Shown: positions 9,307-22,102 of the stretch, piece after piece
How the letters are laid out: each line of letters starts with the position of its first letter
Numbering within the stretch: position 1 is the stretch's first letter
NCBI RefSeq assembly: GCF_003427025.1
Contig: NZ_QVAI01000003.1
Location: 248,001 to 312,000 of the forward strand
DNA length: 64,000 nt
Direction: 5' to 3'
From: Jiangella endophytica
GTDB taxonomy: Bacteria > Actinomycetota > Actinomycetes > Jiangellales > Jiangellaceae
The notes under the pieces: model-generated
Told to the model about the DNA's origin: nothing
The model's database searches: none
The model's input: only the letters and a program-made list of their open reading frames with translations
Made by a program: the position numbers and the translations under genes

Positions 9307-9618
9307 ATGGTTCTCATCAGACGGCTCGTCGGCGATGTCTTGAGGCGTCGCCGGATCGAGCAGGGCCGCACTCTCCGCGAGATCTCGGCTGCGGCGCGCG
9401 TGAGTCTCGGGTACCTGTCCGAGGTCGAGCGCGGCCGCAAGGAGGCGTCGTCCGAGCTGCTCGCGGCCATCTGCGAGGCGCTGGACCTGCCGATGTCCGA
9501 GGTGCTCCGTGAGGTCAGCGACGAGATGATGCGCGTCGAGGCGGCGGCGGTGGGTGCGCTCACCGAGCTGCGTCCCCGGGAGTCCGCCCGGCCTCGCGAT
9601 GTCGTCAAGGTCGGCTGA
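9307..9618 (+). CDS. clgR: Helix-turn-helix regulator ClgR
   Basis: A 103-residue XRE-type regulator with an N-terminal HTH (about residues 9-62). The recognition region reads [27 protein letters not shown], which is characteristic of ClgR/PopR-type activators. In actinobacteria ClgR activates clp protease, lon and other proteostasis genes and is itself degraded by Clp. The position downstream of pgsA and cinA matches the conserved location. A ribosome binding site GAGAGGGG lies six bases before the ATG. The 171-bp upstream gap probably carries its own promoter, but I could not find a convincing ClgR operator there. The C-terminus is short and variable. Confidence 0.88.
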   Translation: MVLIRRLVGDVLRRRRIEQGRTLREISAAARVSLGYLSEVERGRKEASSELLAAICEALDLPMSEVLREVSDEMMRVEAAAVGALTELRPRESARPRDVVKVG

Positions 9619-9635
9619 CGCTGCTGCCGGAGTCG

Positions 9636-10145
9636 TTGCCGCGGTCGAAGCCTGCGCCGGAGTTCCGCGACGCCATGGCCCGCTTGGCGGGCGGTGTGGC
9701 GTTGCTCACGGTGCTCGACCCGGTCGGCCGTGACTGCGGCCTCACTGTGACCGCCGTGTCGTCGGTGTCGTTGGAGCCGCCGCTGGTGCTGGCGTGTGTC
9801 AAGAAGGACGGCTTCATCCACGACGCGCTGTTCGTTGCCGACGGGTGGTCGCTGTCATTTCTGGCCGCTGACCAGTTGGCGCTGTCCCACTACGGCGCGC
9901 GCGAGCGTCATCCCGGCGCCCGCGACGACTTCTCGCCCTGGCCGACGCGGCGCGCGGCCCGGGGTGAGCTGATCTTCACCGGCGCCGTCGCCGCCGTCGA
10001 GTGCGTGCCCTTCGACCTCGTCGACGCCGGCGACCACACCATCGCGCTGGGCCGCGTCACCGCCGTCGCGGGCGACGCGGCCGGCGCCGTCCCTCTCGTT
10101 CACGGCGACCGGCGCTACTACGAGCCCGGCGCGGCCATCGGTTGA
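9636..10145 (+). CDS. Flavin reductase domain protein
   Basis: A protein of about 169 residues of the FMN-binding split-barrel flavin reductase family, usually the reductase partner of two-component monooxygenases. It has the family start FRDAMARLAGGVALLTV (residues 10-26). The conserved LTVTAVSSVSLEPPLVLACV strand-turn follows, and the C-terminal half holds H-T-I-A-L-G-R-V. The TTG start is uncertain: a GGAG lies only three bases before it, and an internal ATG at 9675 would remove conserved residues. The start lies 17 bases after the clgR stop, so co-transcription is possible. No partner oxygenase is adjacent. Confidence 0.8.
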   Translation: MPRSKPAPEFRDAMARLAGGVALLTVLDPVGRDCGLTVTAVSSVSLEPPLVLACVKKDGFIHDALFVADGWSLSFLAADQLALSHYGARERHPGARDDFSPWPTRRAARGELIFTGAVAAVECVPFDLVDAGDHTIALGRVTAVAGDAAGAVPLVHGDRRYYEPGAAIG

Positions 10146-10176
10146 GGCTCGTCGCCGCTGCCGTCGCCGTCGCCGC

Positions 10177-10623
10177 TCAGCGGATCAGGTGCGTGGCCGT
10201 CGGCCCGGAGCGGATCATGAAGCGGTCGAGCGACTCGATCGGCCCGAAGCCCAGCGGTGCGTACACCCCGTGCGCGTCGAGGGTGGCGAGCATCCACCGC
10301 TCGACGGCGGCGTGCTCCGGGTGCTCCAGGACGGCGTTGACCAGGACTCTGGCCAGGCCCTTGCCCCGATGCTCGGGCAGCACGAACACGTCCGCCAGCC
10401 ACGCGAACGTCGTCCCGTCGCCGACCACCCGGGCGAAGCCCGCCTGCGCACCGTCGGGTGCGTACAGCCCGACCCCGAACGACCGGCGCACGGCCCGCTC
10501 GACGGTGTCGCGCGACCGGTGCTTGCTCCAGTACGTCGTCAGCAGGAACCCGATGACGACGTCCAGATCGAGCCGCTCCTGGTCGTCATCGACCTCGTAG
10601 CCGGCGTGGGTGGCGAGGATCAT
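10177..10623 (-). CDS. GNAT family N-acetyltransferase
   Basis: A 148-residue single-domain GNAT. The acetyl-CoA pyrophosphate-binding motif is VFVLPEHRGKGLARVLVNAV (about residues 79-98), and the strand with FARVVGDGTTFAWLADVFV precedes it. The C-terminal HGVYAPLGFGPI stretch matches the usual YxxxGF signature. It is cytoplasmic and convergent with the flavin reductase gene. The acceptor substrate is unknown. The gene borders a long repeat-rich intergenic region on its 5' side. Confidence 0.82.
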   Translation of the reverse strand: MILATHAGYEVDDDQERLDLDVVIGFLLTTYWSKHRSRDTVERAVRRSFGVGLYAPDGAQAGFARVVGDGTTFAWLADVFVLPEHRGKGLARVLVNAVLEHPEHAAVERWMLATLDAHGVYAPLGFGPIESLDRFMIRSGPTATHLIR

Positions 10624-10731
10624 TCGCCCAGGCTACTCAGCGGCAGCGCCCGGGTTGCGGCGGCAGGGCGCCGGTCGCGTGGGGCTGGTCATCGCGCCGA
10701 CCTCGGCCCTGGTGTCGGGTTCGGCGCCGCG

Positions 10732-10880
10732 CGTGTCGGGTGGCGTCGGCCCCGTGCGTGTCGGGTGGCGTCGGCCCTGCGCGTGTCGGGTGGCGTCGGC
10801 CCCGTGCGTGTCGGGTGGCGTCGGCCCCGTGCGTGTCGGGTGGCGTCGGCCCTGCGCGTGTCGGTGGCGTCGGCACCCTG
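10732..10880. repeat. 25-bp tandem repeat, about six copies
   Basis: The unit CGTGTCGGGTGGCGTCGGCC plus five bases repeats at exact 25-bp spacing starting at 10732, 10757, 10782, 10807, 10832 and 10857. The last five bases alternate between CCGTG and CTGCG types. The final copy is degenerate (one G lost), and a degenerate half copy precedes the array at about 10710. No spacers separate units, so this is a minisatellite and not a CRISPR array. Confidence 0.9.
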
Positions 10881-11150
10881 GTCAGGGTTGGTGTCGGTGT
10901 CGGCCGCGCGCGTCTTCGCCGTCGCTGCCGCGGACCGGCCGTTCGTGCCCTTGCCTGCGGCCATCCGGCGCGCCGATTGTCCCGCCGGTGTCGCCACCGT
11001 GCCGGCGTGGCGTGCCTTGGCAGGGCCGGCTATGCCCTTGGCAAGGTCCACAGTCGCTCGACTGTCCGATTCGGACGGGTTTGCGGGGCGGTGAGCCTAG
11101 CCAAGGTGACCGCGTCCGTATCAGCCCTGCACCCGGGAGGCGGGGCTATG

Positions 11151-11204
11151 AGGCGTTCTCCCGCTCTACCAGGCATGCATGCCTGGTAGAGCGGGAGAAC
11201 GCCT
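11151..11204. repeat. Perfect 54-bp palindrome
   Basis: The 27 bases 11151-11177 (starting AGGCGTTCTCCCGC) are the exact reverse complement of 11178-11204. There is no spacer, and the centre is GCATGC. A transcript could form a 27-bp stem without a loop, or the DNA could extrude a cruciform. No T-run follows, so a classical terminator is not evident. Confidence 0.9.
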
Positions 11205-11376
11205 GGTGTGGTGCGCGATCGTTGATGATCATCGTTGTCCCCAAGCACGCTGCAGGTTGTCGGGCGCACCGGCACGGCCGTGCGGTGCGTCGCGACCGAC
11301 GCCGACGCCAATGCCGAGGCGGATGCCGGGGCCGGGGCTGCCGGCGGTTTCAGGGCGCAGCCGGTGTCGCGGTGGC

Positions 11377-11550
11377 GGTGGCTGGGGCAGTTCCCGTTGT
11401 GCCGGCGAGCCGATGCCGAGGCCACGGCTCCGTGTGCGCCGGAGCCGATGCGTCAGTTGCGCAGCGGGTGTCGCGGTGGCTGGGGCAGTTCCCGTTGTGC
11501 CGGCGAGCCGATGCCGAGGCCACGGCTCCGTGTGCGCCGGCGCCGGTGCG

Positions 11551-11563
<13 letters not shown>
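11377..11563. repeat. 98-bp direct duplication reaching into the 3' end of lhr
   Basis: Positions 11377-11442 recur identically at 11475-11540. After a short divergent stretch, the motif GCGTCAGTTGCGCAGC recurs at the same 98-bp offset. The second copy covers the last codons and stop of lhr, so the first copy is a relic of the gene's 3' end with its downstream flank. Confidence 0.85.
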
Positions 11564-16167
<4,604 letters not shown>

Positions 16168-16232
16168 CCACCCATCATCGCTCTCCCCACCGACAAGGTC
16201 GGGCGCCGTTCGCGGTGAGGGATACTGGCCGG

Positions 16233-16427
16233 GTGCGGTTGACGGATTTCTGGGAGCGGATGGAGCACCAACTGGGCTCCACCTACGCCGACTCGTGGGC
16301 GCGCGACTACGTCATCGAGGGCCTCGGCGGGCGGACGGTGCACCAGGCGCTGGCGGCCGGCGAAGACACCAAGGTGGTCTGGCGTGCCGTCGCCGACGCC
16401 CTGCGCCTGCCACCCGGCGAGCGCTGA
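16233..16427 (+). CDS. DUF3046 protein
   Basis: A 64-residue protein beginning VRLTDFWERMEHQLGSTYAD, with the W-x2-D and HQALAAGEDTKVVWRA motifs of DUF3046. This small cytoplasmic family is restricted to actinobacteria and is habitually encoded near recA. Its function is unknown. GTG at 16233 is chosen because the family begins at this point; an in-frame GTG at 16215 would add six residues. It is divergent from lhr. Confidence 0.85.
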   Translation: MRLTDFWERMEHQLGSTYADSWARDYVIEGLGGRTVHQALAAGEDTKVVWRAVADALRLPPGER

Positions 16428-16437
16428 GGACGTGACG

Positions 16438-17031
16438 ATGCCGGCCCGGCGGGCGTTCCTCTCGGCGGCCGCGATCCTCGCGCTGACGGTGACGGCCGGT
16501 TGCACCATCCGCGTCGGCGGTGACGACGACGGCGGCGCCCAGCTCTTCGGGGACGGCAACACCCTCCAGTGGGACCTGACCCGGCCGCTCGAGGCGGAAG
16601 CCCTGGGACTCCCGGCGGACCAGATGGTGATCGTCGACGTGCCCGACGACCCCACCGTGAGCCTCAAGCTCCCCACCGGCACCTGGTCCGGGCGCACCGA
16701 GCAGATGACGGTGACCACCCGGCACGGCTACGTGGACCAGGTCAACCTGTTCTGGACCGAGGCCGACGGCCAGGCCGCCGCCGACCGGATGGTGGCGGAC
16801 GCAGAACTCCTCGGCGTCGATGCCGAGCGGGTCGCCGGGTGGGCTGAGAGCGCGCGCTGGGCCGAGACCGCCGACGTCAACGTGACACGCCACGAGAAGA
16901 ACTACAACGGCGCGAACGGTGAGGTGTCCACCGCGATCATGCCCCGGATGGCCATCGGCGAGGGCGAGGGAACGCCGGTCCGGCTCTGGTACCTGTTCTA
17001 CGTCCGAGACGTGGTCCAGACGGCGGGCTGA
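16438..17031 (+). CDS. Uncharacterised secreted lipoprotein
   Basis: A 197-residue protein with a lipoprotein signal: positive start, hydrophobic core, and lipobox VTAGC with the acylated cysteine at residue 22. An acidic, Gly/Asp-rich linker follows. The mature part carries no motif I recognise and is a small soluble domain with a few Trp residues. The start ATG has GAGGA seven bases upstream. It lies between DUF3046 and an ABC exporter operon, with 63 bp and a promoter before the next gene. The role is unknown; it would sit on the outer face of the cytoplasmic membrane. Confidence 0.75.
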   Translation: MPARRAFLSAAAILALTVTAGCTIRVGGDDDGGAQLFGDGNTLQWDLTRPLEAEALGLPADQMVIVDVPDDPTVSLKLPTGTWSGRTEQMTVTTRHGYVDQVNLFWTEADGQAAADRMVADAELLGVDAERVAGWAESARWAETADVNVTRHEKNYNGANGEVSTAIMPRMAIGEGEGTPVRLWYLFYVRDVVQTAG

Positions 17032-17080
17032 GCGGGCGCATCCGGGCGAAACTCGGATGCCCGCTGTCGGACCGGCGGGG

Positions 17081-17086
17081 TAGCGT
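17081..17086 (+). promoter_or_regulatory. Putative -10 element of the ABC exporter operon
   Basis: TAGCGT ends eight bases before the GTG start at 17095, again consistent with leaderless transcription of the four-gene exporter cluster. Confidence 0.4.
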
Positions 17087-17094
17087 CCGGATGT

Positions 17095-18036
17095 GTGACG
17101 GATCACGCCGGCGACCAGCCCATGATCAGCGCCCACCGGCTCACGAAGCGGTTCGGCGAGTTCGCCGCGGTCGACGCCATCGACGTCGAGGTGCGGCGGG
17201 GTGAGGCGTTCGGCTTCCTCGGGCCGAACGGCGCCGGCAAGTCGTCGACCATGCGCATGATCGGCTGCGTCTCGCCGCCCACCGACGGCAGCCTGCGCAT
17301 CCTCGGGCGCGACCCCGCGACGGACGGGCCGGCCATCAGGGCGCGGCTGGGCGTGGTGCCGCAGCGCGACACGCTCGACGAGGAGCTGACGGTGCGCGAG
17401 AACATCCTCGTGTACGGCCGCTACTTCGGGCTGTCGCGGGCGCACGTGCGCGCCAAGGCCGACGAGCTGCTCGAGTTCGCCCAGCTCACCGAGCGCGCGA
17501 ACAGCGTCGTCGAACCGTTGTCGGGCGGCATGAAGCGGCGGCTCACCATCGCCCGCTCGCTGGTCAACGACCCCGAGCTGCTGCTGCTCGACGAGCCCAC
17601 CACCGGGCTCGACCCCCAGGCCCGGCACGTGCTGTGGGACCGGCTGTTCCGGCTGAAACGCTCCGGCGTCACGCTCGTGCTCACCACCCACTACATGGAC
17701 GAGGCGGAGCAGCTCTGCGACCGCCTGGTCGTCATGGACGGCGGCCGCATCGTCGCCGAGGGGTCGCCGCGCGAGCTCATCGCGCTGCACTCCACTCGCG
17801 AGGTGCTCGAACTGCGCTTCGCCGCCGACGACCACGCGCCGTACGCCACCAAGCTCACCGACCTCGCCGAACGCGTCGAGGTGCTGCCCGACCGCCTGCT
17901 CCTCTACACCGACGACGGCGACGCCACCGCGGCCGCGGTGCAGGCACGCGGGCTCGAGCCGCTGTCCGTCCTGGCCCGCCGCTCCACGCTCGAGGACGTG
18001 TTCCTGCACCTCACCGGCCGGACGCTGGTCGACTGA
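17095..18036 (+). CDS. ABC exporter ATP-binding protein (DrrA-like)
   Basis: A 313-residue nucleotide-binding subunit. Walker A is GPNGAGKSS (about residues 43-51), signature LSGGMKRRL near 142, Walker B LLLLDEPTTGLDP near 165, and the switch His is in TTHYMDEAEQL. The family-typical extension of about 80 residues after the NBD matches DrrA/NodI-like exporters. Its stop overlaps the start of the first permease. Substrates of this class are drugs, polysaccharides or lipids, and the actual one is unknown. It is the first gene of a tightly overlapped four-gene cluster. Confidence 0.92.
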   Translation: MTDHAGDQPMISAHRLTKRFGEFAAVDAIDVEVRRGEAFGFLGPNGAGKSSTMRMIGCVSPPTDGSLRILGRDPATDGPAIRARLGVVPQRDTLDEELTVRENILVYGRYFGLSRAHVRAKADELLEFAQLTERANSVVEPLSGGMKRRLTIARSLVNDPELLLLDEPTTGLDPQARHVLWDRLFRLKRSGVTLVLTTHYMDEAEQLCDRLVVMDGGRIVAEGSPRELIALHSTREVLELRFAADDHAPYATKLTDLAERVEVLPDRLLLYTDDGDATAAAVQARGLEPLSVLARRSTLEDVFLHLTGRTLVD

Positions 18037-18830
18037 TGGCGACGACGACGCTTGCGCAGCCGCGCGAGGGGCGCATGGCCGGGCGCGCGTTCGCGTACTG
18101 GCTGGCCAACTACCGGCGGGTCTGGCGCGGCTCGATCATCAGCGGCTTCCTGGGCCCGCTGTTCTTCCTGCTCGCCATGGGGTTCGGGCTCGGCACGCTG
18201 GTCGACGGCGGCGGGCTCGGCGCGCCCGGCTACGTCGAGTTCATCGCGCCGGGCATCCTCGCCGCCCAGGCCATGCAGACCGCCGTCGGCGAGTCGACGT
18301 TCCCGGTCATGGGTGCGCTGAAATGGCAGCGGCAGTACCACGCCATGCTGGCCGCGCCGCTGGGCATCGCCGACCTCGTCCTCGGGCACGTCGCGTTCGT
18401 CGCCATGCGCATCGCCATCACCAGCGTCGCGTTCGCCCTGGTTGCCGTCGCGCTGGGCGCCATCACGTCCTGGTGGGTCGTCGGCGCGGTGTTCGCCGCC
18501 ATCCTCACCGGGCTGGCGTTCACCACGCCGGTCTTCGCGTTCGCCGCCCGGCAGGACAACGACAGCGGCTTCAATGTGCTGTTCCGGTTCATCATCATGC
18601 CGATGTTCCTGTTCTCCGGCACGTTCTTCCCGGTCGAGCAGCTGCCCGCGGGGCTCGAGGCGGTCGCCATGGCGACACCGCTGTGGCACGGCGTCGAGCT
18701 GTGCCGCAGCCTGGTCATGGGCACGGCGACGGTGGCCGGCTCGCTCGGGCACGTCGCCTACCTGCTGCTGTGGGTCGTGGGCGGGCTGTGGCTGGCGCTC
18801 GCGAGCTTCCGGAAGCGGCTGGTCACATGA
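18036..18830 (+). CDS. ABC-2 type exporter permease 1
   Basis: A 264-residue ABC-2 permease with about six hydrophobic segments. The conserved start RAFAYWLANYRRVWRGSIIS leads to the first transmembrane helix, and a late NVLFRFIIMPMFLFSGTFFPVEQLP segment is typical of NodJ/DrrB-like permeases. The ATG overlaps the ATPase stop by one base, and its own stop overlaps the next permease's ATG as ATGA. The reading frame is open further upstream inside the ATPase gene, but the coupled ATG with its family-like N-terminus is the real start. Confidence 0.9.
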   Translation: MATTTLAQPREGRMAGRAFAYWLANYRRVWRGSIISGFLGPLFFLLAMGFGLGTLVDGGGLGAPGYVEFIAPGILAAQAMQTAVGESTFPVMGALKWQRQYHAMLAAPLGIADLVLGHVAFVAMRIAITSVAFALVAVALGAITSWWVVGAVFAAILTGLAFTTPVFAFAARQDNDSGFNVLFRFIIMPMFLFSGTFFPVEQLPAGLEAVAMATPLWHGVELCRSLVMGTATVAGSLGHVAYLLLWVVGGLWLALASFRKRLVT

Positions 18831-19636
18831 GCGCCGTCAACGCGATCGCCCGTGCGCTGCCCATTCCGGCCGGCGCCGGCCTGGCCCGCACCCTGATCGA
18901 GCGCAATGCGCGCGCCTTCCGGCACGGCTGGATCACGCTGGTCAGCGGCATCTTCGAGCCGATCTTCTACCTGTTCTCACTCGGCGTCGGGCTCGGCGCG
19001 CTCATCGGCGACGTCGACACCGGCGGCGGGCGCATGGTCGAGTACGCCGCCTACGTCGCTCCGGCCATGATGGCGGCGGCCGCCATGAACGGCGCCGTCT
19101 TCGACTCCACGTTCAACCTGTTCTTCAAGCTCAAGTACGCCAAGCTGTACGACTCCGTGCTGGCCACGCCGCTCGGGCCGCGCGATGTCGCCGTCGGCGA
19201 GATCGGCTGGGCGCTGCTGCGCGGGCTCTTGTACTCCACGACGTTCCTGATCGTGGCCGCGGCCGCCGGCGTCGTGCACTCCTGGTGGGCGCTGCTGGCG
19301 CTGCCGGCGGCCAGCCTCATCGGGCTCGCGTTCGCCGCCGTCGGCATGTCCGTCACCACCTATCTGCGCAGCTGGCAGGACTTCGACTACATCCAGCTGG
19401 CGCTGCTGCCGATGTTCCTGTTCTCGGCCACGTTCTACCCGCTGTCGACGTACGACGAGTCGATCCGGTGGATCGTGCAGGCGACGCCGCTCTACCACGG
19501 CGTGGCGATGATCAGGGACCTCATGCTCGGTGACGTCGCGTGGGGCATCCTGGCGCACGTGGCGTATCTCGCGGTCATGGGTCTCGTGGGCGTGCTGTTC
19601 GCGGCGCGGCGCATCGAACGGCTGCTGCTGCGGTGA
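18827..19636 (+). CDS. ABC-2 type exporter permease 2
   Basis: A 269-residue ABC-2 permease with six hydrophobic segments, including GIFEPIFYLFSLGVGLGALI near the N-terminus. IQLALLPMFLFSATFYPLS appears in the second half. It parallels permease 1 in layout, so the exporter probably works as a heterodimer of permeases with two copies of the ATPase. It is joined by ATGA overlap to permease 1 and by GTGA overlap to the following MFS gene. Confidence 0.9.
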   Translation: MSAVNAIARALPIPAGAGLARTLIERNARAFRHGWITLVSGIFEPIFYLFSLGVGLGALIGDVDTGGGRMVEYAAYVAPAMMAAAAMNGAVFDSTFNLFFKLKYAKLYDSVLATPLGPRDVAVGEIGWALLRGLLYSTTFLIVAAAAGVVHSWWALLALPAASLIGLAFAAVGMSVTTYLRSWQDFDYIQLALLPMFLFSATFYPLSTYDESIRWIVQATPLYHGVAMIRDLMLGDVAWGILAHVAYLAVMGLVGVLFAARRIERLLLR

Positions 19637-20901
19637 GCGAGGCGCAAAGCGCCGGGGCCATCCAGGCGGTCCAGCGGAAGACCGTGCGGACGCTCGTCGC
19701 CAGTCAGGTCACGGGTGGGCTCGGCGTGTCCGCGGCCATCGCCGTCGGCGCCGTCGTCGTCACCGATGTGTTCGGCCGCGACGACCTGTCCGGCCTGGTG
19801 CAGAGTGCACAGGTGCTCGGCGCGGCGCTGCTGGCGATGCCGGCCGCGTCGCTGGCGATGTCGTACGGCCGGCGCGTCGGGCTCGGCGTGACGTACGCGC
19901 TCGGTGCCGTGGGCGCGTTGATCGCGCTGGTCGCGACGCAGCTACAGGTGTTCCCGCTGCTGCTGGTGGGCACGGCGCTGCTGGGCGGTGGGACGGCGGC
20001 CGGGCTGCAGGCCCGCTATGCCGCCACCGACCTCGCGCCGGCCGCCGGTCGCGGCCGCGCGCTCTCCGTCGTCGTCTGGTCCACGACGGTGGGCGCGGTG
20101 GCCGGGCCGAACCTCGCCGGTCCCGCCGGCGACCTCGCGTCGTCGCTGGGCATCGAACCGCTGGCCGGGCCGTTCCTCGTCGGCGCCGTGGTGCTGGGGC
20201 TGGGTGCGCTGGTCATCCTGGGCGGTCTGCGGCCCGACCCGTTGCTGACGGCCCGGCGGCAGGGCGCGTCCGGTGACCGGCCCGCGCGGCGGCGGGGTGT
20301 GCTGCGGGCCGGGTGGACGGCCATCTCGGCCAGCCCGCCGGCGGTGCTCGGGTTGGTCTCCGTCGTCGTCGGGCACACCGTCATGGTGACCGTCATGGTC
20401 ATGACGCCGGTGCACATGACGCACGGCGGCGCCTCGATCTCCGTCATCGGCTTCGTCATCAGCGTCCACGTGGCCGGCATGTTCGCGTTGTCGCCGGTCA
20501 TGGGCTGGCTGGCCGACCGCGTCGGCCGGGTCCCGGTCATCCTGGGCGGGGTGGTCGTGCTGCTGGCCTCGGTCGCGCTGGCGGGCACGGCGCACGAGGG
20601 CCACTCGCCGGGGCTGACGGCCGGGCTGTTCCTGCTCGGGCTGGGCTGGTCGGCGTGCATGGTGGCCGGGTCGACACTGCTGACGGACGCCGTCGACGCT
20701 GCCGACCGTCCTGCCGTGCAGGGCTCGTCGGACCTGCTGATGGGACTGGCCGCGGCCGGCGGGGGAGCGCTCGCCGGGGTCGTCGTGGGATCCTTCGGGT
20801 ACGGCGTGCTGAACGCCGCCGCTGCCGTCCTGCTGGCGGCTCCGGTCGTCGCGATGCTGATTCCGGCGTGTCGTTCGCTCTCGAACACCCGTTCGGCATA
20901 G
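19633..20901 (+). CDS. MFS transporter
   Basis: A 422-residue protein with about twelve membrane segments. It has an early SYGRRVGLGVTYALGA loop, the MFS motif equivalent of D-R-x-G-R in GWLADRVGRVPV after helix 8, and glycine-rich helices typical of drug efflux permeases. The GTG start overlaps the second ABC permease stop by four bases, an unusual tight coupling of an ABC exporter with an MFS pump. Its 3' end contains the SOS box of recA. The substrate is unknown. Confidence 0.88.
   Translation: MSEAQSAGAIQAVQRKTVRTLVASQVTGGLGVSAAIAVGAVVVTDVFGRDDLSGLVQSAQVLGAALLAMPAASLAMSYGRRVGLGVTYALGAVGALIALVATQLQVFPLLLVGTALLGGGTAAGLQARYAATDLAPAAGRGRALSVVVWSTTVGAVAGPNLAGPAGDLASSLGIEPLAGPFLVGAVVLGLGALVILGGLRPDPLLTARRQGASGDRPARRRGVLRAGWTAISASPPAVLGLVSVVVGHTVMVTVMVMTPVHMTHGGASISVIGFVISVHVAGMFALSPVMGWLADRVGRVPVILGGVVVLLASVALAGTAHEGHSPGLTAGLFLLGLGWSACMVAGSTLLTDAVDAADRPAVQGSSDLLMGLAAAGGGALAGVVVGSFGYGVLNAAAAVLLAAPVVAMLIPACRSLSNTRSA
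20881..20896 (+). promoter_or_regulatory. LexA binding site (SOS box) of recA
   Basis: TCGAACACCCGTTCGG matches the actinobacterial SOS box TCGAAC-N4-GTTCGA at all but the last base. It lies within the last codons of the MFS gene, about 90-100 bp upstream of the downstream -10 element. LexA bound here should repress recA until DNA damage. Confidence 0.85.
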
Positions 20902-20938
20902 AGTCTCTTCTGTCCACACCGAAGCTCGGTTGGCGCGG

Positions 20939-20947
20939 TTGTCCACA
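20939..20947 (+). promoter_or_regulatory. DnaA-box-like sequence upstream of recA
   Basis: TTGTCCACA equals the preferred DnaA box of high-GC actinobacteria. A single isolated box may have no function; a second TCTGTCCACA sits about 30 bp upstream. Confidence 0.3.
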
Positions 20948-20969
20948 GGTTCGGAGTTCGTTCTCGATC

Positions 20970-20992
20970 TTGTCGGTGGCACCGCGTAACGT
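20970..20992 (+). promoter_or_regulatory. PafBC-type (RecA-NDp) damage promoter of recA
   Basis: TTGTCGGTG, an eight-base spacer, and TAACGT match the LexA-independent RecA-NDp consensus (TTGTCRGTG-N8-TANNNT) activated by the WYL-domain regulator PafBC. The -10 ends eight bases before an ATG at 21001, so a transcript starting here would be leaderless for the longer RecA reading. Confidence 0.85.
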
Positions 20993-21054
20993 CTCCGGCG
21001 ATGACCAAGAAAACGCAGGGCCGTGCGCCGGCCCGTCGACCCCAGGTGGTGCCC

Positions 21055-22092
21055 ATGGCTGTTTCCGCGGACCGCGATAAGGCGCTCGAAGCCGCGCTCG
21101 CGCAGATCGAGCGCTCGTTCGGCAAGGGCTCGGTGATGCGGCTGGGCGAGGAGGCCCGGGTCCCCATCGAGGTGATTCCCACCGGAGCCATCTCTCTCGA
21201 CGTCGCGCTCGGCATCGGCGGCCTGCCGCGCGGCCGGGTGATCGAGATCTATGGCCCTGAGTCCTCCGGTAAGACCACCGTCGCGCTGCACGCGGTGGCC
21301 AACGCCCAGCGCGCCGGCGGCGTCGCCGGTTTCATCGACGCCGAGCACGCGCTCGACCCCGACTACGCGAAGGCGCTGGGGGTCGACACCGACTCCCTGC
21401 TCGTCTCCCAGCCCGACACCGGTGAGCAGGCGCTCGAGATCGCCGACACCCTCATCCGCTCCGGCGCGCTCGACATCATCGTCGTCGACTCGGTGGCGGC
21501 GCTGGTGCCCAAGGCCGAGATCGAGGGCGAGATGGGCGACAGCCACGTCGGTCTGCAGGCCCGGCTGATGAGCCAGGCGCTGCGGAAGATCGCCGGTGCG
21601 CTGAGCCAGTCGAAGACCACCGCCATCTTCATCAACCAGCTGCGCGAGAAGATCGGCGTGTTCTTCGGCTCGCCCGAGACCACCACCGGCGGCAAGGCGC
21701 TGAAGTTCTACGCCTCCGTCCGCCTCGATGTCCGCCGCATCGAGACGCTCAAGGACGGCACCGACGCGGTCGGCAACCGCACCCGCGTCAAGGTGGTCAA
21801 GAACAAGGTGGCCCCGCCGTTCAAGCAGGCCGAGTTCGACATCATCTACGGCGAAGGCATCAGCCGCGAGGGTGGCCTCATCGACCTCGGCGTCGAGCAG
21901 AGCATCGTGCGCAAGTCCGGTGCTTGGTACACCTACGAGGGCGACCAGCTGGGGCAGGGCAAGGAGAACGCCCGCAACTTCCTCAAGGACAACCCCGACC
22001 TCGCCGACGAGATCGAGAAGAAGATCAAGGAGAAGCTCGGCGTCGGCCCGAAGATCGATGCCGCCGTCGAAGAGGCTCCGGTCGACTTCTGA
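21055..22092 (+). CDS. recA: Recombinase RecA
   Basis: RecA forms filaments on single-stranded DNA, drives strand exchange, and stimulates LexA self-cleavage. From ATG 21055 the protein has 345 residues, the usual actinobacterial length. It has Walker [10 protein letters not shown] (about 67-75), the [23 protein letters not shown] loop-1 region, [11 protein letters not shown], and the [12 protein letters not shown] loop-2 region. The C-terminal tail is acidic. AGGTGG lies six bases before ATG 21055. An in-frame ATG at 21001 would add 18 basic residues and fits a leaderless transcript from the PafBC promoter. No intein is present. recX follows seven bases after the stop. Confidence 0.97.
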   Translation: MAVSADRDKALEAALAQIERSFGKGSVMRLGEEARVPIEVIPTGAISLDVALGIGGLPRGRVIEIYGPESSGKTTVALHAVANAQRAGGVAGFIDAEHALDPDYAKALGVDTDSLLVSQPDTGEQALEIADTLIRSGALDIIVVDSVAALVPKAEIEGEMGDSHVGLQARLMSQALRKIAGALSQSKTTAIFINQLREKIGVFFGSPETTTGGKALKFYASVRLDVRRIETLKDGTDAVGNRTRVKVVKNKVAPPFKQAEFDIIYGEGISREGGLIDLGVEQSIVRKSGAWYTYEGDQLGQGKENARNFLKDNPDLADEIEKKIKEKLGVGPKIDAAVEEAPVDF

Positions 22093-22102
22093 GCCAGCCG
22101 TG

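Larger units (their letters stand above)
10624..11550. other. Gene-free, repeat-rich interval between the GNAT gene and lhr
   Basis: I find no convincing gene in these 927 bases. Open frames cross it on several strands but encode low-complexity translations of the repeats. It holds a 25-bp tandem array, a 54-bp perfect palindrome, a GATGATCATC palindrome at about 11225-11234, and a 98-bp direct duplication that reaches the 3' end of lhr. Confidence 0.7.

Noticed and set aside
16438-17031. Lipoprotein as binding subunit of the neighbouring ABC transporter
   Set aside because: The transporter is an exporter of the ABC-2 class, which needs no binding protein; the genes are separated by an independent promoter.
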